From assembly GCA_033557465.1 (NCBI GenBank), contig CM066040.1, positions 328,804,297-328,868,296 of the forward strand: 64,000 bases of DNA. The letters run 5' to 3'. The stretch comes from Ichthyophis bannanicus. Taxonomy: Eukaryota > Chordata > Amphibia > Gymnophiona > Ichthyophiidae. Each line of letters begins with the position of its first letter. Positions within the stretch are counted from its first letter, which is position 1. The position numbers and the translations under genes are program-made. The notes beneath the pieces are model-generated. The model saw only the letters and a program-made list of their open reading frames with translations. It was not told the origin of the DNA and did not search any database. Below, one piece after another: positions 21,112-32,725 of the stretch.

Positions 21112-21189
21112 ACCTAGGGCAAATAAGATCGGAAAATGTAAGCCATTGACAGATACAATAAAATGCCATCACCGGGGCAAGCAGGGTAT

Positions 21190-21830
21190 ATAAACCGGGG
21201 GTGGTCATAATCTGTCCTCGGGCTTGATGTACAACTTGTAATGGTTAGAGCACCACCTGTCCAAGGACATGATTTGCTCCTGCATCATGCCAGTCACTGC
21301 TGCGGTAGTGGCTGCTCCTATCCAAAATGGCCCACGTCAAGGTCATCTTCATAACTCTAACAAATTGTAAACGCGATGGGGTACCATCCACGTGGATCAG
21401 GAATGAGGTGAATCCCTGCGGTTGGGTCCACCAATATTCTTTGAAATTCCTCACTGGGCAAGTTGGGTTCCTACTCAGCGGCACCAGGGTTATCCTGGAT
21501 CCCCCTGCCCATAGGATCCGTTTTGGATATGTTTGCCTATCACTAGGGAGTCACCCCACAGTGCAACATCATCTGCCCAAAAGTCTGAGCTATCATGAGG
21601 GCATTTAGATGAGGCCACCAGCTCCTCCACCCTCAGGGCACTGAAGAATGCAATCGAGAAGGCATATTTAAATAAGCGAGCTTCATATATATTAATATTA
21701 AACCAAGCACTGTCCCTGATGTCATTTTCTGAGCAATATTCCTGGAAACTCTCCCAAGTCTTTCAGTATTTCTTCTTAGTGTTCTCAGTTAGAGAACTCA
21801 TCAACAGTCTCCAAACTTCGGTGGGCCAAA
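21190..21830 (-). pseudogene. Ngaro-type tyrosine recombinase relic
   Basis: Near 21480-21245 the minus strand reads CPVRNFKEYWWTQPQGF followed by FLIHVDGTPSRLQF, which is the typical approach to the catalytic HxxR region of Ngaro recombinases. The HSFRIG-like box is damaged (SSHYRSSDWHDAG). The upstream part to 21830 has no long frame. Dead copy. Confidence 0.6.
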
Positions 21831-21833
21831 TTC

Positions 21834-22494
21834 CTAGATCGCCACAAAAATGGGGGCCTTGTCCACGTCTGTCCTGAGAGCGATGTATTTCAATAGGGAC
21901 ATCTTAAAATGAGAAAGGGAATCCACTATTATATTTGGACAACCGGGCACATGCACTGCTTTAAAGGTTATGTTATGGAGCAGACAACGCAGCACAATCT
22001 CCCTCGGGAGAGCAGTGACCCCCGGCTTTCTGACATACATCCCATTCATAGCCTGCACCATGGCCATCTTGTCATTTCGAAATATTATCGCCTTGTTAGC
22101 CAATCGCGGGGCCCAAATGACTATTGCTGTCATGATAGGGAATAGCTCCAAGAAGGTAATATCTCTTGTAGCACTTAGGGTATGCCATTCCAGAGGCCAT
22201 GGCTCCGAGCACTATGCACCCCTGAAGTAAATGTCAAAATCTCTTCCTCCTGCTGCATCAGTGAAAAATTCCAGTTCCTCGCTTGGTATGGGGGGGGGAT
22301 TTGTCATTGAAAGATTGTAGGAAGAACGCCCAAATTCTAAGATTCTCCTGTATAGCCTTGCTGACTCTAATGTGATAGTGTTGTTTCTGGATTCCCCTAG
22401 TCGCCATGGCCTGGTGCCTGCAAAAAACATAGGGATCACCCTGGATGTGAAACATAGTAAACCCAGCAAGGACTGGAATTGCTCCATTGTTGCT
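21834..22494 (-). pseudogene. Ngaro RT/RNase H, 3' half
   Basis: Follows the Penelope-like insertion. The minus frame from 22494 reads EQFQSLLGLLCFTSRVIP, the RT thumb region, then FFTDAAGGRDFDIYF (RNase H, near 22215-22260). After a shift come ELFPIMTAIVIWAPRL and HVPGCPNIIVDSLSH (22151-21834). These are normal landmarks of YR-retroelement RNase H. Confidence 0.75.
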
Positions 22495-22546
22495 TTCTTC
22501 CCTCTATGTATCAAATATTTGGTCTTCTTATGAACGTCTTACTTCA

Positions 22547-23056
22547 CAGATAAAACAATAGACACACGTTCAGTATAACATATAGAGGGATTATAGTGAT
22601 AAATAAATTAATTTCTTCCTTTCTTCTTATTCACTCACAATACATGAAAAATTATTATCATCCAGAGGTCTCAGATAAGCTACTGTTCCCCGGACTTTTA
22701 ACTCATCTGTAGGGGAACATGCAAGCTAAATCACATCAACGACCTCCTCAAGGATATATGATACAGTTAACGGATATAATGGAAACTAGCAAGATTTTCC
22801 AAGGGTTCCACAAAAGTAGTATTCTTCAAAACAACAGTCAATATGATACCCGTTCCTTGCTATAGTCCGTTAAGCTGTAGCATTATTAGCATAATTAATG
22901 ACCCTTATATTCTATATTCCCGATGCTTCTCTTCAGCGCCCTTGAGCGTTTCTCCAATTCGGGTTCTTCAGGGGATCTGTTAAGGATCCTGTGAATAAAA
23001 AGAATAGGAACAAAGAATCATTCCCTACTACTATATTTATAAAATTCACCCAGTAC
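22547..23056 (-). repeat. Left inverted arm of the Penelope-like element
   Basis: Reverse complement of 25042-25540 with few differences. It includes an inverted copy of the hammerhead candidate. The base matching 25173 is changed, so the 5-bp helix III seen in the right arm gains a mismatch. Confidence 0.9.
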
Positions 23057-23113
23057 TAATTATCTAGTGATCCAGAGCCACTTTTACAATCCCGTATTAA
23101 GGAATTAACAACG

Positions 23114-24810
23114 TTGGCTTTATCTAATAAGTTGCTCTCTAAGAAAGAATATCGTTATCTTAATGTTGTCTCAACTTCAGTAGCCCGATTTTATCTAGTG
23201 CCAAAAATCCATAAGGATTTAGTCCATCCTCCTGGGAGACCTATTGTGGCGACAACGGGTAGTGTACTTGAACCCTTGTCTACTTTTGTAGATTCCTTTT
23301 TGCGGCCATTGTTAGTTCAAATTCCGGCGTATTTGAGGGACACTACCAATTTTCTATGTGTATTACGTGACCTGGATAGTTGGGCAGATGATGTTGAAGT
23401 ATTTTTGGTTACAATGGATATCACATCACTATATACTAACATTCCCCAACAGGCGGCTTTGGAAATCACTATCTGAAATCGCTACCTTCACTATTGAAAA
23501 GAGGGGATCTTTCAGATAGTATGTTGAACTTTGTGATGGAGTTGGCGTCTCTCACTATTTATAACAACTATTTTGCTTTTGAAGGAGCTCTGTTTAAACA
23601 AATAGCTGGAGTAGCCATGGGTGCTTCATGTGCTCCCTCAATAGCGAACTTATACATGGCTACTTTTGAGGATCAATGGTTAGTTAACTTCCCCTTTGCT
23701 TCTAATGTTATTATCTGGAAGAGGTACATTGACGACGTCTTTGTACTTTGGCGGGGGTCAGAGACTGAGTTACTTGCATTTTTCCAATGGATTAATCACT
23801 TGGATGTGCATATTAAGTTTACATATGATTACCATTCTAACAGTATAGCCTATTTAGATGTTAATATCACTAGAGGACGAGGACATTGGGATACCTCCTT
23901 ATTTAGGAAACCCACAGATCGTAACACGCTTCTCCATTTTTCTAGTGTTCACCCTCGAGCTTTAAAAGAGGGGCTTCCCTTCTCTCAATACCTCCGGGTT
24001 CGCAGGAATTGTTCTACAGATGCAGAATTTAAAACACAAGCACAAATACTTACGAGGAATTTCTTAGATCGTGGGTATCCTCCCCGGGTGGTTAAAAGTG
24101 CCTATAGGAGGGCTCTATATAATAACAGAGAATTATTATTTGTTCCATCAACTCGTACAACCCGGGTGGATACAGAAAGTGTGAATTTAATCACAAAATT
24201 TTCTCCATTGAGTCGAGGGATTCAAAGTATCCTGCGGAAGCACCAAAATGTTTTAAGTACAGTACCGGGGTTGACAGGGAAGAAGTTGCGATGCGTGTGG
24301 CAACGACATCGCAATTTGAAGGAATACTTGAGTCCGGCTATCCTTCCCCCCTTAGATAGAGATATCCGCTTGCAGGGTCATAAACAATGTGGAACTTGTG
24401 ATATCTGTATAATAACTTTAGATACTATGTCATTCCGTTATCATCTTCGGGATTATACGATTTTATCCTATACATCCTGTGACTCTACAGGGGTAGTCTA
24501 TGTAATCCAATGTCCATGTAATCTTTTCTATGTGGGAAAGACACTCCGTTCCTTTCGAGTACATATGCGAGAACATAGGAGCCGCCTGCGATGTAGAGTA
24601 ATGACAGCTCCTATAGTTCAACATTGCTTGGAGAAAGCACATAGTTTTGATCAGTTGGTTTGTTTTTGTATTGATCAGGTAGTACGTGGTGGAAGAGGTA
24701 AAACACATGATCAGGTTCTGACTCAGAGGGAGCAACGATGGATTCACAAATTAGATACTGTAATACCAAACGGATTGAATGCTATGATAGAATGGGCAGC
24801 CTGTTTATAG
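23114..24810 (+). pseudogene. Penelope-like RT with GIY-YIG endonuclease (5'-truncated, one shift)
   Basis: The first part (to 23476) holds RFYLVPKIHKD, RPIVATTGS and the RT A motif TMDITSLYTNIP. The second (23494-24810) begins near KRGDLSDSML and holds ASCAPSIANLYMATFE, the YIDDVFVLW active site and LDVNITRG. The C-terminal GIY-YIG nuclease (VVYVIQCPC and FYVGKT, near 24490-24545) is preceded by a CGTCDIC cysteine pair. A single frame change and stop near 23475 separate the two parts. The N-terminal region normal for this family is missing, with the inverted arm in its place. The enzyme would nick target DNA and copy the element RNA. The copy is young but inactive. Confidence 0.92.
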
Positions 24811-25041
24811 ATATTGGGATTATTTGGGACACTAGATGTCTTCACGTGCTAGGAGGAGTTACTTCCTGTTACGTTGACATAAGCCCTTTTAAACACCATC
24901 TAATGGCCTTAGACCGCATGCGCGGCGTCTTTTTCAATCCTGCTGTGATTTGATATACATGGATAAGGAAAAACATTTAAGAATTGGACGTGGGCAGCAT
25001 TATTGCAAGTATGGTTGTCTCTTTAGGGTTTTGCGTATATA

Positions 25042-25540
25042 GTACTGGGTGAATTTTATAAATATAGTAGTAGGGAATGATTCTTTGTTCCTATTCGTTT
25101 TATTCACAGGATCCTTAGCAGATCCCCTGAAGAACCCGAATTGGAGAAACGCTCAAGGGCGCTGAAGAGAAGCGTCGGGAATATAGAATATAAGGGTCAT
25201 TAATTATGCTAATAATGCTACAGCTTAACGGACTATAGCAAGGAACGGGTATCATATTGACTGTTGTTTTGAAGAATACTACTTTTGTGGAACCCTTGGA
25301 AAATCTTGCTAGTTTCCATTATATCCGTTAACTGTATCATATATCCTTGAGGAGGTTGTTGATGTGATTTAGCTTGCATGTTCCCCTACAGACGAGTTAA
25401 AAGTCCGGGGAACAGTAGCTTATCTGAGACCTCTGGATGATAATAATTTTTCATGTATTGTGAGTGAATAAGAAGAAAGGAAGAAATTAATTTATTTATC
25501 ACTATAATCCCTCTATATGTTATACTGAACGTGTGTCTAT
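25042..25540 (+). repeat. Right arm (3' region) of the Penelope-like element
   Basis: Follows the RT/GIY-YIG frame, carries the hammerhead candidate, and matches 22547-23056 in inverted orientation. No coding value. Confidence 0.85.
25115..25190 (+). ncRNA. Candidate hammerhead ribozyme
   Basis: Core CTGAAGA (25127-25133; consensus CUGANGA) and GAAA (25146-25149). Helix III pairs ACGCT (25149-25153) with AGCGT (25171-25175) perfectly. The following C at 25176 is the predicted cleavage base. Helix I can pair CCC (25124-25126) with GGG (25177-25179). Helix II between the core halves is very short (CC with GG). Hammerheads are known in the terminal copies of Penelope-like elements, which supports the call. 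Confidence 0.6.
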
Positions 25541-25557
25541 TGTTTCTTCCCTCTATG

Positions 25558-26330
25558 GCCTTTCATAGCTTAACCAGCTTGTCCATTGGCAATCTCGATA
25601 CCCAGGCTTGTACGTCTAGTTTGATGCCAAGGAATGTGAGGGTCACCGAGGGGCCCACTGTTTTTTCCTCCGCTAGTGGGATACTGAAACTATGGGCAAT
25701 TTGTTTGAAGGATTCCAGGGCTCGTTTGCATTCATCGAACCCCGCACCCACAAAAAGGAAATCATCAAGATAAGTGGATGACCGATCCTGCTCCTGCAAT
25801 TTCCTCTATGACCCAGGAGCTAAACAGCTCAAAATAGGCACATGAAATGGAACACCCTGTGGGGATACATTTGTCGAAATAATAGCCCCCATCAAAAGAG
25901 AAATCAAGCAGGGGAAAAGATTCTGGATGTGCTGGCAGTAATCGGAAGGCCGACTCAATATAGGCCTTGACCAGCTGTGCTTGGGAACCCTGTTTCCGCA
26001 CCATCAATATGGCTTGATCGATGGATGCATATTGCACTGTGCATAGGTGAGGCTTGATGTGATCATTGACCGAACTATCTTTGGGGTATGATAGATTATG
26101 TATCAGGTGAAACTTTCCTGGCTCTTTCTTAGGGACTATGCCTAGTGGGGACAAGATCATGTCTGGGAAGGGAGAGGCCTGGAAAGGACCGACCACCCTG
26201 CCCAGCCTGATTCCTTTGTCTATTTTTTCTCTGGCTAATTGAAGATGCTGCAGTATAGATGGGGAATTTTGGGAGGGGTGCACTGCGGAGATCCTTGGAC
26301 CATTGTATGGGATGGGAAAACCCCTCAAAG
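25558..26330 (-). pseudogene. Ngaro RT, 5' half
   Basis: Minus-strand blocks in order: GPFQASPFPDMILSPLG and VPKKEPGKFHLIHNLS near 26090-26210, KAYIESAFRLLP near 25930-25970, GCSISCAYFELFSSW near 25815-25860. After a shift comes the active site TYLDDFLFVGAG near 25740-25780, then LPMDKLVKLWKAIEG up to the Penelope-like insertion. The spacing is normal for YR-retroelement RT. Confidence 0.8.
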
Positions 26331-26990
26331 ATGCCGTGGGCCCGGACGTGATTTTGATATATACCCTGAGCCATGGCAGCATGTTTTTAAGGTTGATGGG
26401 CAATAGGGCGAAGCCCATCTGCTGCATGGTGGGTCTGCTGCTTTTGCAGCTTCCCATCCCTTGGTAACGGGAAGCTGCACCAGTGACTGGGTGATTGGCT
26501 CTGCAGGTCGAACAGGCATGCTGAAATTTGCAGGGGTTCCAACTGCACTGGCCATTGTTGTATTGGCGACAATAGTGCTTGACAGATGCCTGCCCAAAGT
26601 TTTGGAATGTGTGTGAATTAAAGGACTGTTGTGCACTGTCAGTGTTTAATGCCTGTTAGAGGACATTTCATCCAGCCAAAGATCAACAGCTCTGTGGTGC
26701 CACATAATTGTGGGGTCCTCGACCATGCTCTTCCTAAATTTAAAGTCGTAGTTGAGCCATGCCCATCCATCAAAGCACTTATGCACACGTGTTATGGTGT
26801 CTAGATATTGGATCAAGTATGGGCTCAACTCCAGTTCCCTTTCCACCGCTACACTCATTAAAATGTGAAAAGCCGAGATGAACTTAAATGTTCTAGGTTT
26901 TCTGTCTCACTCTTTAAAAGACCTGTCCCTCTCCTTTGTATCATTGTCGTACCCCTCTTGGTCCCTGATAGCAGTGAAAAATATTGATAA
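26331..26990 (-). pseudogene. Ngaro gag, 3' half
   Basis: Minus-strand remains include SPYLIQYLDTITR and FDGWAWLNYDFKFRK near 26730-26830. A Cys/His patch near 26480-26580 (QCSWNPCKFQHACSTC) resembles the CCCH finger at the end of gag in such elements. B1 inserted upstream at 26996. Stops break the frame. Confidence 0.65.
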
Positions 26991-26995
26991 ACTCC

Positions 26996-27130
26996 CTTTT
27001 CTCCAGGACCAAGCAGGAAATCAGTCCTCACATATGGGTGACATCGACGTCGATGGAGCCCCTTGCGGATCATTTCCCCAGCTTTCTATGAAAGCCTTTG
27101 GGAATACTGCACGCATGCGCGGTCCCCTTC
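26996..27130 (+). repeat. Left inverted terminal repeat of B1
   Basis: Inverted match to 32575-32690, including CACATATGGGTGACATCGA, CTTTCTATGAAAGCC and the GCATGCGC block. The outer edge (TTCTCCAGGACCAAGCAGG) reappears in inverted form near 32390. Confidence 0.85.
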
Positions 27131-27402
27131 CTGCCTAAAGGTGCCATCTTGCTAGGTCTTTCTTTTTCCGAGGAGCCCGACGGACGTCCGTCCTACTTAC
27201 CTGGAGAAAAGTTAAATATTTCCTGGGATTTCATCGCGGTTCTTGTCTGGTTCGACGCCGGTTCCCTGCCGGGTTTGGTACGCCGGTATCGAGCCTGTCC
27301 TCTCTTTTTCGGTTTTTGCCCTTAGTGGCTGGCGTTCGCACCCTTTTTTCTTTTTCCCTGGAAGGCCGGTCCTTTGACCTCGCGGGGGCTCTATTTTTCC
27401 CG

Positions 27403-29283
27403 ATGGCTTCCAGTGGTTTCAAAAAGTGTGATCGGTGCAAGAAACTGATGTCTCTCACCGACACACATGACTGCTGCCTTCGGTGCCTCGGTCCCGATCA
27501 TGATCCTAAGATCTGTGGGCCATGTGGCAAAATGTCCACTAAGGCACTGCGAAGTCGACAGCATCAAAAGGAAAGGCTTTTTTCTGATTCGGCCTCCGGC
27601 CGGGCCCGGACCTCGTCTGAGGCCTCGACGTCTCGAGAGTCTGACCCCAAGCATCGTCGGGGTTCCTCGGACAGGGGGTCCCCCAATCAGGAATGAAAGA
27701 GGAAGAAGCGGCTCGCGAGGGCGGCATCGGAGGTGGTCCCTGGCTCCTCGAGGGCTAGGTCTCGGACCCCCGACTGACGCCCCGGGCCCTTGGAACAGGA
27801 GAAGCCATCCAAAATGCCTCGTGTGGAGCCAGAGTCTGCTGGACATGTAAGTCCTGTTGTCCTCGAGGACTCTCCTCCCAGGGAGCTGACGTCGGGCCCG
27901 GCGCCGCTGGGGCCCGAGTCGGTGGCTGCTGAGTCTCCTGAGCTTGGACTCAGGATGACAGCCTTGGAGATGGCCAGCCTTGCTGGCGCATCTGCCCCGA
28001 CCACTGGGACATCGACGTCAAAGTCGACCCCGGAGACCGAGCCGATACTCGAGACCATGAAGGCTCGAGGTCGTCCTCGGTCATGGTCACCCTCGACCTC
28101 CCGGTCGGGACCGAGGGCGTCGTCGCCGGTGCCTTCAGCGTCGGGGCGGGTGCTGCCGGGACCCATGCGGTCGGAGCCCCCCGACTCTTTTTCGGATGAG
28201 TAAGCCTGGGAGACGGAGGACGAGGAGTCCCCCGATACCTTCCGGACTCGGTGCATCCCGTCGGACTCACCGCAGTCCGAGCCCCGGAGTAGATCCCCCC
28301 CCAGAGGATACCCGGTTCTCGGAGTTCGTTCGGGATATGGCCACAGCTTTGGCGATCCCCGCGGACCCCGAAGAGGAGCCTCGAGCCAAAGAGCTCGAGG
28401 CCCTCCAGCATGACTCTCCTCCGAAGGAGGCCTTTACTGTGCCAGTTCCTCCAATGCTCTTCCGGTTGTGGGAGGCACCGGCTTTGGCGCTGGTTCTGAG
28501 TAAGCCGGTCGATTCCATTTATCGACTCCGTAAGAGCCCTGGCTTCCAAAAGGCACAGCTACCACACCATTCCATGGTGGTGGAATCGGCCATGCATCGT
28601 CTGAAAAGCCAGAAGATGCACTCCACGGTGCCCCCCTGCAGGGAGGCCTGGAACCTGGATGCGTTTGGTAGAAAGTGCTTCCAGGGCTTGATGCTTGCTT
28701 GCCGTGTCCAATCCTACCAGCTGTACATGGGCATGTACTTGTGGGACCTGGCAAAGGAGCTTTCCGGGTTCTCTGCTGGTCTCTCCGGGGAACCTTTGCA
28801 GAGGTTCAAGTCCTCGTCCTCGGGGATCCGGGAATGCTCTAAGTTCATGTCCCGAGCAGCCTACGATGGCTTCGAGGCCTCAGCCCGTGTTGCGGCAGCC
28901 AGCATCGCGGCTCGACGCCAGGCATGGCTGTAGTCATCGGATCTCGAGCCATGGGTACAAGACAAGTTGGTCGATGTCCCTTGCCGAGGTGAGAACCTTT
29001 TTGGCAAACCCATGGCCGAGAAGGCTGCACAGCTCGAAACCGAGCACCTCACGAGGACAAGGCTGTCCAGAAAGACATCTGCCCCTTCTCGTAAAAAGAA
29101 GGGCTCAGGTAAGAAGTCCTATTACCCGAGGAAGGTTACTGCCTACAAACAGTTCCCACCTTACCAGGCCTCCCCAGCTCCCCCACAGGGTCAGCAGGCC
29201 AAGGGGCAGGGACATGGGCCCCGTAGGCAGAAGGCCCCCAAGCCTCCGGCTCCTGCTCCCACTCAGCAGGGTGGGGGTTTTTG
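27403..29283 (+). pseudogene. DIRS Gag of B1 (stops and shifts)
   Basis: ATG 27403 starts a zinc-ribbon-like N-terminus, CDRC near 27430 and CLRCLGPDHD near 27476-27505. A TGA at 27694, shifts near 27780 and 28200, and a TAG at 28932 break it. The middle is Ser/Pro/Glu-rich. The better kept 3' half has RKSPGFQKAQLPHHSMVVES and FGRKCFQGLMLACRVQ. The Lys- and Gln-rich tail ends in GGGF at 29283. Same family as the open frame at 35395-36555. Confidence 0.8.
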
Positions 29284-29289
29284 ACTCCC

Positions 29290-31060
29290 AAGGCATAGCC
29301 TCTCCATCTCTGCTGTCCCATCCCTGCACAGGAGGTCGACTAGCCCTGTTTTCCCAAAGGTGGCCACCCATTACAGGAGACAGTTGGGTCTTAAGCATAG
29401 TCCACAAGGGCTATATGCTCCATTTCCATCAGTTGCCTCCTCCATACTTCCCAGGAGAGCCTCCAAGGCCTCCTCTCCACACAGACCTCCTCCTTCAAGA
29501 GCTTCAGGGTCTGTTGCGAGACAAGGCGGTGAAGCCTGTACTTCCCCACCTACAGGGTCACGGTTTCTACTCCAGGTACTTCCTCATACCAGAGAGAACC
29601 GGAGGCCTCAGGCCTATTCTCGACCTCAGAAATCTCAACAAGTTCCTAGAGAAAGAAAAGTTCAAGATGCTTACTCTTGCAACACTTCTGCCCTACCTCC
29701 AGCAGGGAGATTGGCTATGCTTCTTAGATCTAAAGGAGCGTACACTCACATCCTCATTCATCCAGACCACAGAAAGTACCTCAGGTTCATTGTGGGAGGA
29801 AACCATTATCAGTACAGAATGCTGCCTTTCGGCCTCACCTCCGCCCCCAGGGTCTTTACAAAATGCCTGGCAGTGGTGGCGGCCTACTTGAGAAATCAGG
29901 GTATCTTTGTCTTCCCCTATCTGGACGACTGGCTCATCAGGGGTCAGACGTACCAGGAGGCCAGGCAAGCCACCCTCCGAACTATTTCTCTCCTTCAACA
30001 CCTGGGTTTTGTCATAAACTTCGCAAAGTCCACTTTGCTCCCCACCTAGAACTTGGAGTTCATAGGGGCAAGGCTAGACTCTCTGCAGGCAAAAGCTTTC
30101 TTTCCAGAAGACAGAGCCCAATGACTGATAGACTTGGCAAACCAGTTTCTCAGCAGGCCACTGGTTTCCGCCAGACTCTGGCTGAGGCTTCTGGGCCACA
30201 TGGCTTCGACAGTACATTTGACTCCAAATGCCCGGCTCCATATGAGGCCTGCACAGTGGTGCCTCAGAACTCAGTGGACGCAGGCCACAGGAAGCCTCAG
30301 AGACAGAGTACGGGTGTCCAAACCATTCCTGAACTCCCTACGCTGGTGGCTGCACCCCCCCCCCCCAACTTACTGCAAGGGGTGCCTTTTCAGATACCTG
30401 GGTTCACAGTAGTGTTAACCACCGATGCCTCCCTGCAGGGCTGGGGGGCACATTGGACAAGGGCACCCAGGGCCTGTGGTCTCCCTGGGAGGCCATGCAA
30501 CAGATCAACCTACTAGAACTCCGGGCTATTCGCTTAGCCCTCCAGACTTTCTATCAAACCCTGGCTCACCAGCCTGTCTTAGTTCAGACAGACAACCAAG
30601 TAGCCATGTTTTATGTGAACAAGCAGGGCAGCACTGGGTCCAGGCTCCTTTGTCAGGAGGCACAGGACCTTTGCTTGTTTGCGCTCAGGCACAACATGTT
30701 TCTCAAAGCTGTTTATCTCCCTGGCCAGGAGAACTGCCTGGCAGACAGGTTGAGCAGAATTCTGCAGCCCCACGAATGGCAACTCCACCCATTAGTGGTT
30801 CAGAAAACTTTCCTGAAGTGGGGACTTTCATCCACAGATCTCTTTGCCAGTCCCCTGAACAAACAGCTGCCCAGGTTCTGCTCCAGGCAACCCCATCCCA
30901 TGAGGTGGGCAGCAGATGCCTTCCTGATTTCCTGGTCCCAGGGCTCCTGTATGCGTTTCCTCCCACGCCTCTGGTGGCCCAAACCCTGTTCAAGGTTCTA
31001 AAGGACAAGGCCTCGGTACTCCTAGTAGCTCCCAGGTGGCCGAGGCAGCCTTGATTTCCA
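29290..31060 (+). pseudogene. DIRS RT/RNase H/methyltransferase-like of B1
   Basis: RT blocks YFLIPERTGGLRPILDLRN near 29580, LPFGLTSAPRVFTKCLAV near 29823-29877 and YLDDWLI near 29918-29940. RNase H landmarks QTDNQVAMFYVNKQG near 30586-30630 and YLPGQENCLADRLSR near 30715-30755. A DIRS-type methyltransferase-like tail with TDLFASPLNKQ near 30836 and LLVAPRWPRQP near 31020-31050 ends at a stop. Shifts at several points break the frame. Confidence 0.82.
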
Positions 31061-31078
31061 TTTCTGCTTCAACTGGCA

Positions 31079-32231
31079 GTGGACACCCCACTTCCCCTGG
31101 GGTTGCAACCCGACCTTCTCTCTCAGGATCAAGGTTCTCTTCTGCACCCCCACCCTAAAATCTCTCAATTTGATGGCCTGGAGGCTGCAAGGGTAGTATT
31201 GGCTCCCTGGGGCCTGCCTCAGGAAGTTGAAGAGGTGGTGTTGGCCTCTAGGAAGCAGGCCACCAGAAAAACCTATGCCCTGAAATGGAGAAGGTTCTCT
31301 TTGTGGTGTCAGCTAAGCACAGTAGATCCTTTCTCCTGCTCCTTGCCAGTGGTGCTTCAGTACCTGCTGCACTTATCCAATCAGGGACTCAAGTCCAATT
31401 CTGTTCGGGTCCACCTCTCAGCTCTAGCAGCTCACCACTCACTAGTGGAAGGCCACTCTTTGTCGGTTCACCCCTTGGTGTCCCGGTTCCTCAGAGGTTT
31501 GCTCTTGCTCAAGCCTCCTATCCGTCCTCCAGCCCGAGTGGGAGTTGAATGTGGTCTTCCAACAACTGCCTCGCCCACCCTTTGAGCCGATGGCTACTTT
31601 CCCTCTCCGCATCCTTTCCTGGAAGACGCTCTTTCTGGTAGCCCTAACTTCGGCCATACAAGTGAGTGAGCTTCAGGCCCTGGTCTGTGACAGGCCTTAC
31701 ACTTGCTTCTATAGGAACCGGGTAGTCCTTAGGACTCATCCTAAGTTTCTCCCAAAGGTTGTCGTCGTCTTCCACCTCAACCAGGAAGTGGTTCTTCCGA
31801 CATTCTTCCCTAGGCCTCATTCAAGCCAGGCTGAGGCAGTCCTGCATACCCTGGACTGTAGAAGGGCCTTATCCCTTCTACCTTGACCGTACGCAGGGGC
31901 ATAGGAGGGCTACTCAGCTCTTCATATATTTTGACCCTAATAACTTGGGGTTAGCTGTCTCCAAGCATACCTTGTCCATCTGGGTGGCTGACTGTATCAC
32001 CTGGGCTTACAGGGCAGCTGACCTTCCTTTGCAGGGTCGGGTCACGGCCCACCATGTCAGGGCTATGGCTGCCTCAGTAGCTCATCTCCGCTCTGTACCG
32101 TTGGCAGACATCTGCAGTGCTGCAACGTGGTCCTCAAGCCAGACTTTTGAGGCTCATTACTGCCTGGAGAGGGAGTCCCATAGGGACAGTGCTTTTGGCC
32201 AGGCAGTACTCCGGAATCTCTTTGAGGTTTA
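31079..32231 (+). pseudogene. DIRS tyrosine recombinase of B1, catalytic arginine lost
   Basis: N-terminal half YALKWRRFSLWC and LQYLLHLSNQGLKSNSVRVH near 31275-31410. The core has SAIQVSELQALV near 31650, where copies A and B2 have SARRVSELQALV, so the first catalytic arginine is gone. The HHVR box (32051-32062) and the tyrosine in AHYCLE (near 32153-32168) remain. Shifts near 31540 and 31880 break the frame as well. Confidence 0.85.
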
Positions 32232-32369
32232 GGCAACTCCTGCCCTCCAGCCCTCCGTTGGGCTACCGGTGGAGGTTCTTTCAGTGAAAGCCTTTCTTTG
32301 ATGCTGGGACTAGAGGGAGTTCTCTTGTTCAGCCTGAGTTCCTGGTAGCCCAGAGCTAGGGAGTCACCC

Positions 32370-32722
32370 ATATGTGAGGACTGACTTCCTGCTTGGTCCT
32401 GGAGAAAGAATAGTTACTCACCTGTAACAGGTGTTCTCCAGAAGCAGCAGGAATCAGTCCTCACAACCCCTCCCTCCTCCCCTGGGAGTTGCAGTTGTAT
32501 ATAGTTAATTTTGTTTTTTGTGCTGTCTTTTAGCTATGTCATCAGACTGAGCAAGATGGCACCTTTAGGCGGGAAGGGTCTGCGCATGCGTGCAGTATTC
32601 CCAAAGGCTTTCATAGAAATCTGGGGAAATGCTCTGCAAGGGGCTCCATCGATGTTGATGTCACCCATATGTGAGGACTGATTCATGCTGCTCCTGGAGA
32701 ACACCTGTTACAGGTGAGTAAC
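32370..32722. repeat. Internal complementary region and right terminal repeat of B1
   Basis: The region 32375-32465 joins inverted copies of the left edge (CTGCTTGGTCCTGGAGAA) and right edge (ACTCACCTGTAACAGGTG). The right terminal repeat runs about 32570-32722 and ends in CACCTGTTACAGGTGAGTAA. Confidence 0.88.
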
Positions 32723-32725
32723 AAC

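Larger units (their letters stand above)
22509..25543 (+). mobile_element. Penelope-like element with inverted arms
   Basis: A 14-bp target duplication (TTCTTCCCTCTATG, 22495-22508 and 25544-25557) flanks it. An approximately 500-bp arm at 22547-23056 is an inverted copy of 25042-25540. Between the arms is an RT/GIY-YIG gene lacking its 5' part. Long inverted or direct flanking copies are known for Penelope-like elements. It is younger than the Ngaro-like host. Confidence 0.9.
26996..32722 (+). mobile_element. DIRS-type retrotransposon B1, structurally complete
   Basis: About 5.7 kb with left terminal repeat, gag, RT/RNase H/methyltransferase-like, recombinase, internal complementary region and right terminal repeat. 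It lies in the gag region of the Ngaro-like element, whose coding resumes on both sides. All genes carry mutations. B2 at 35138-46890 is a close relative. Confidence 0.9.
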
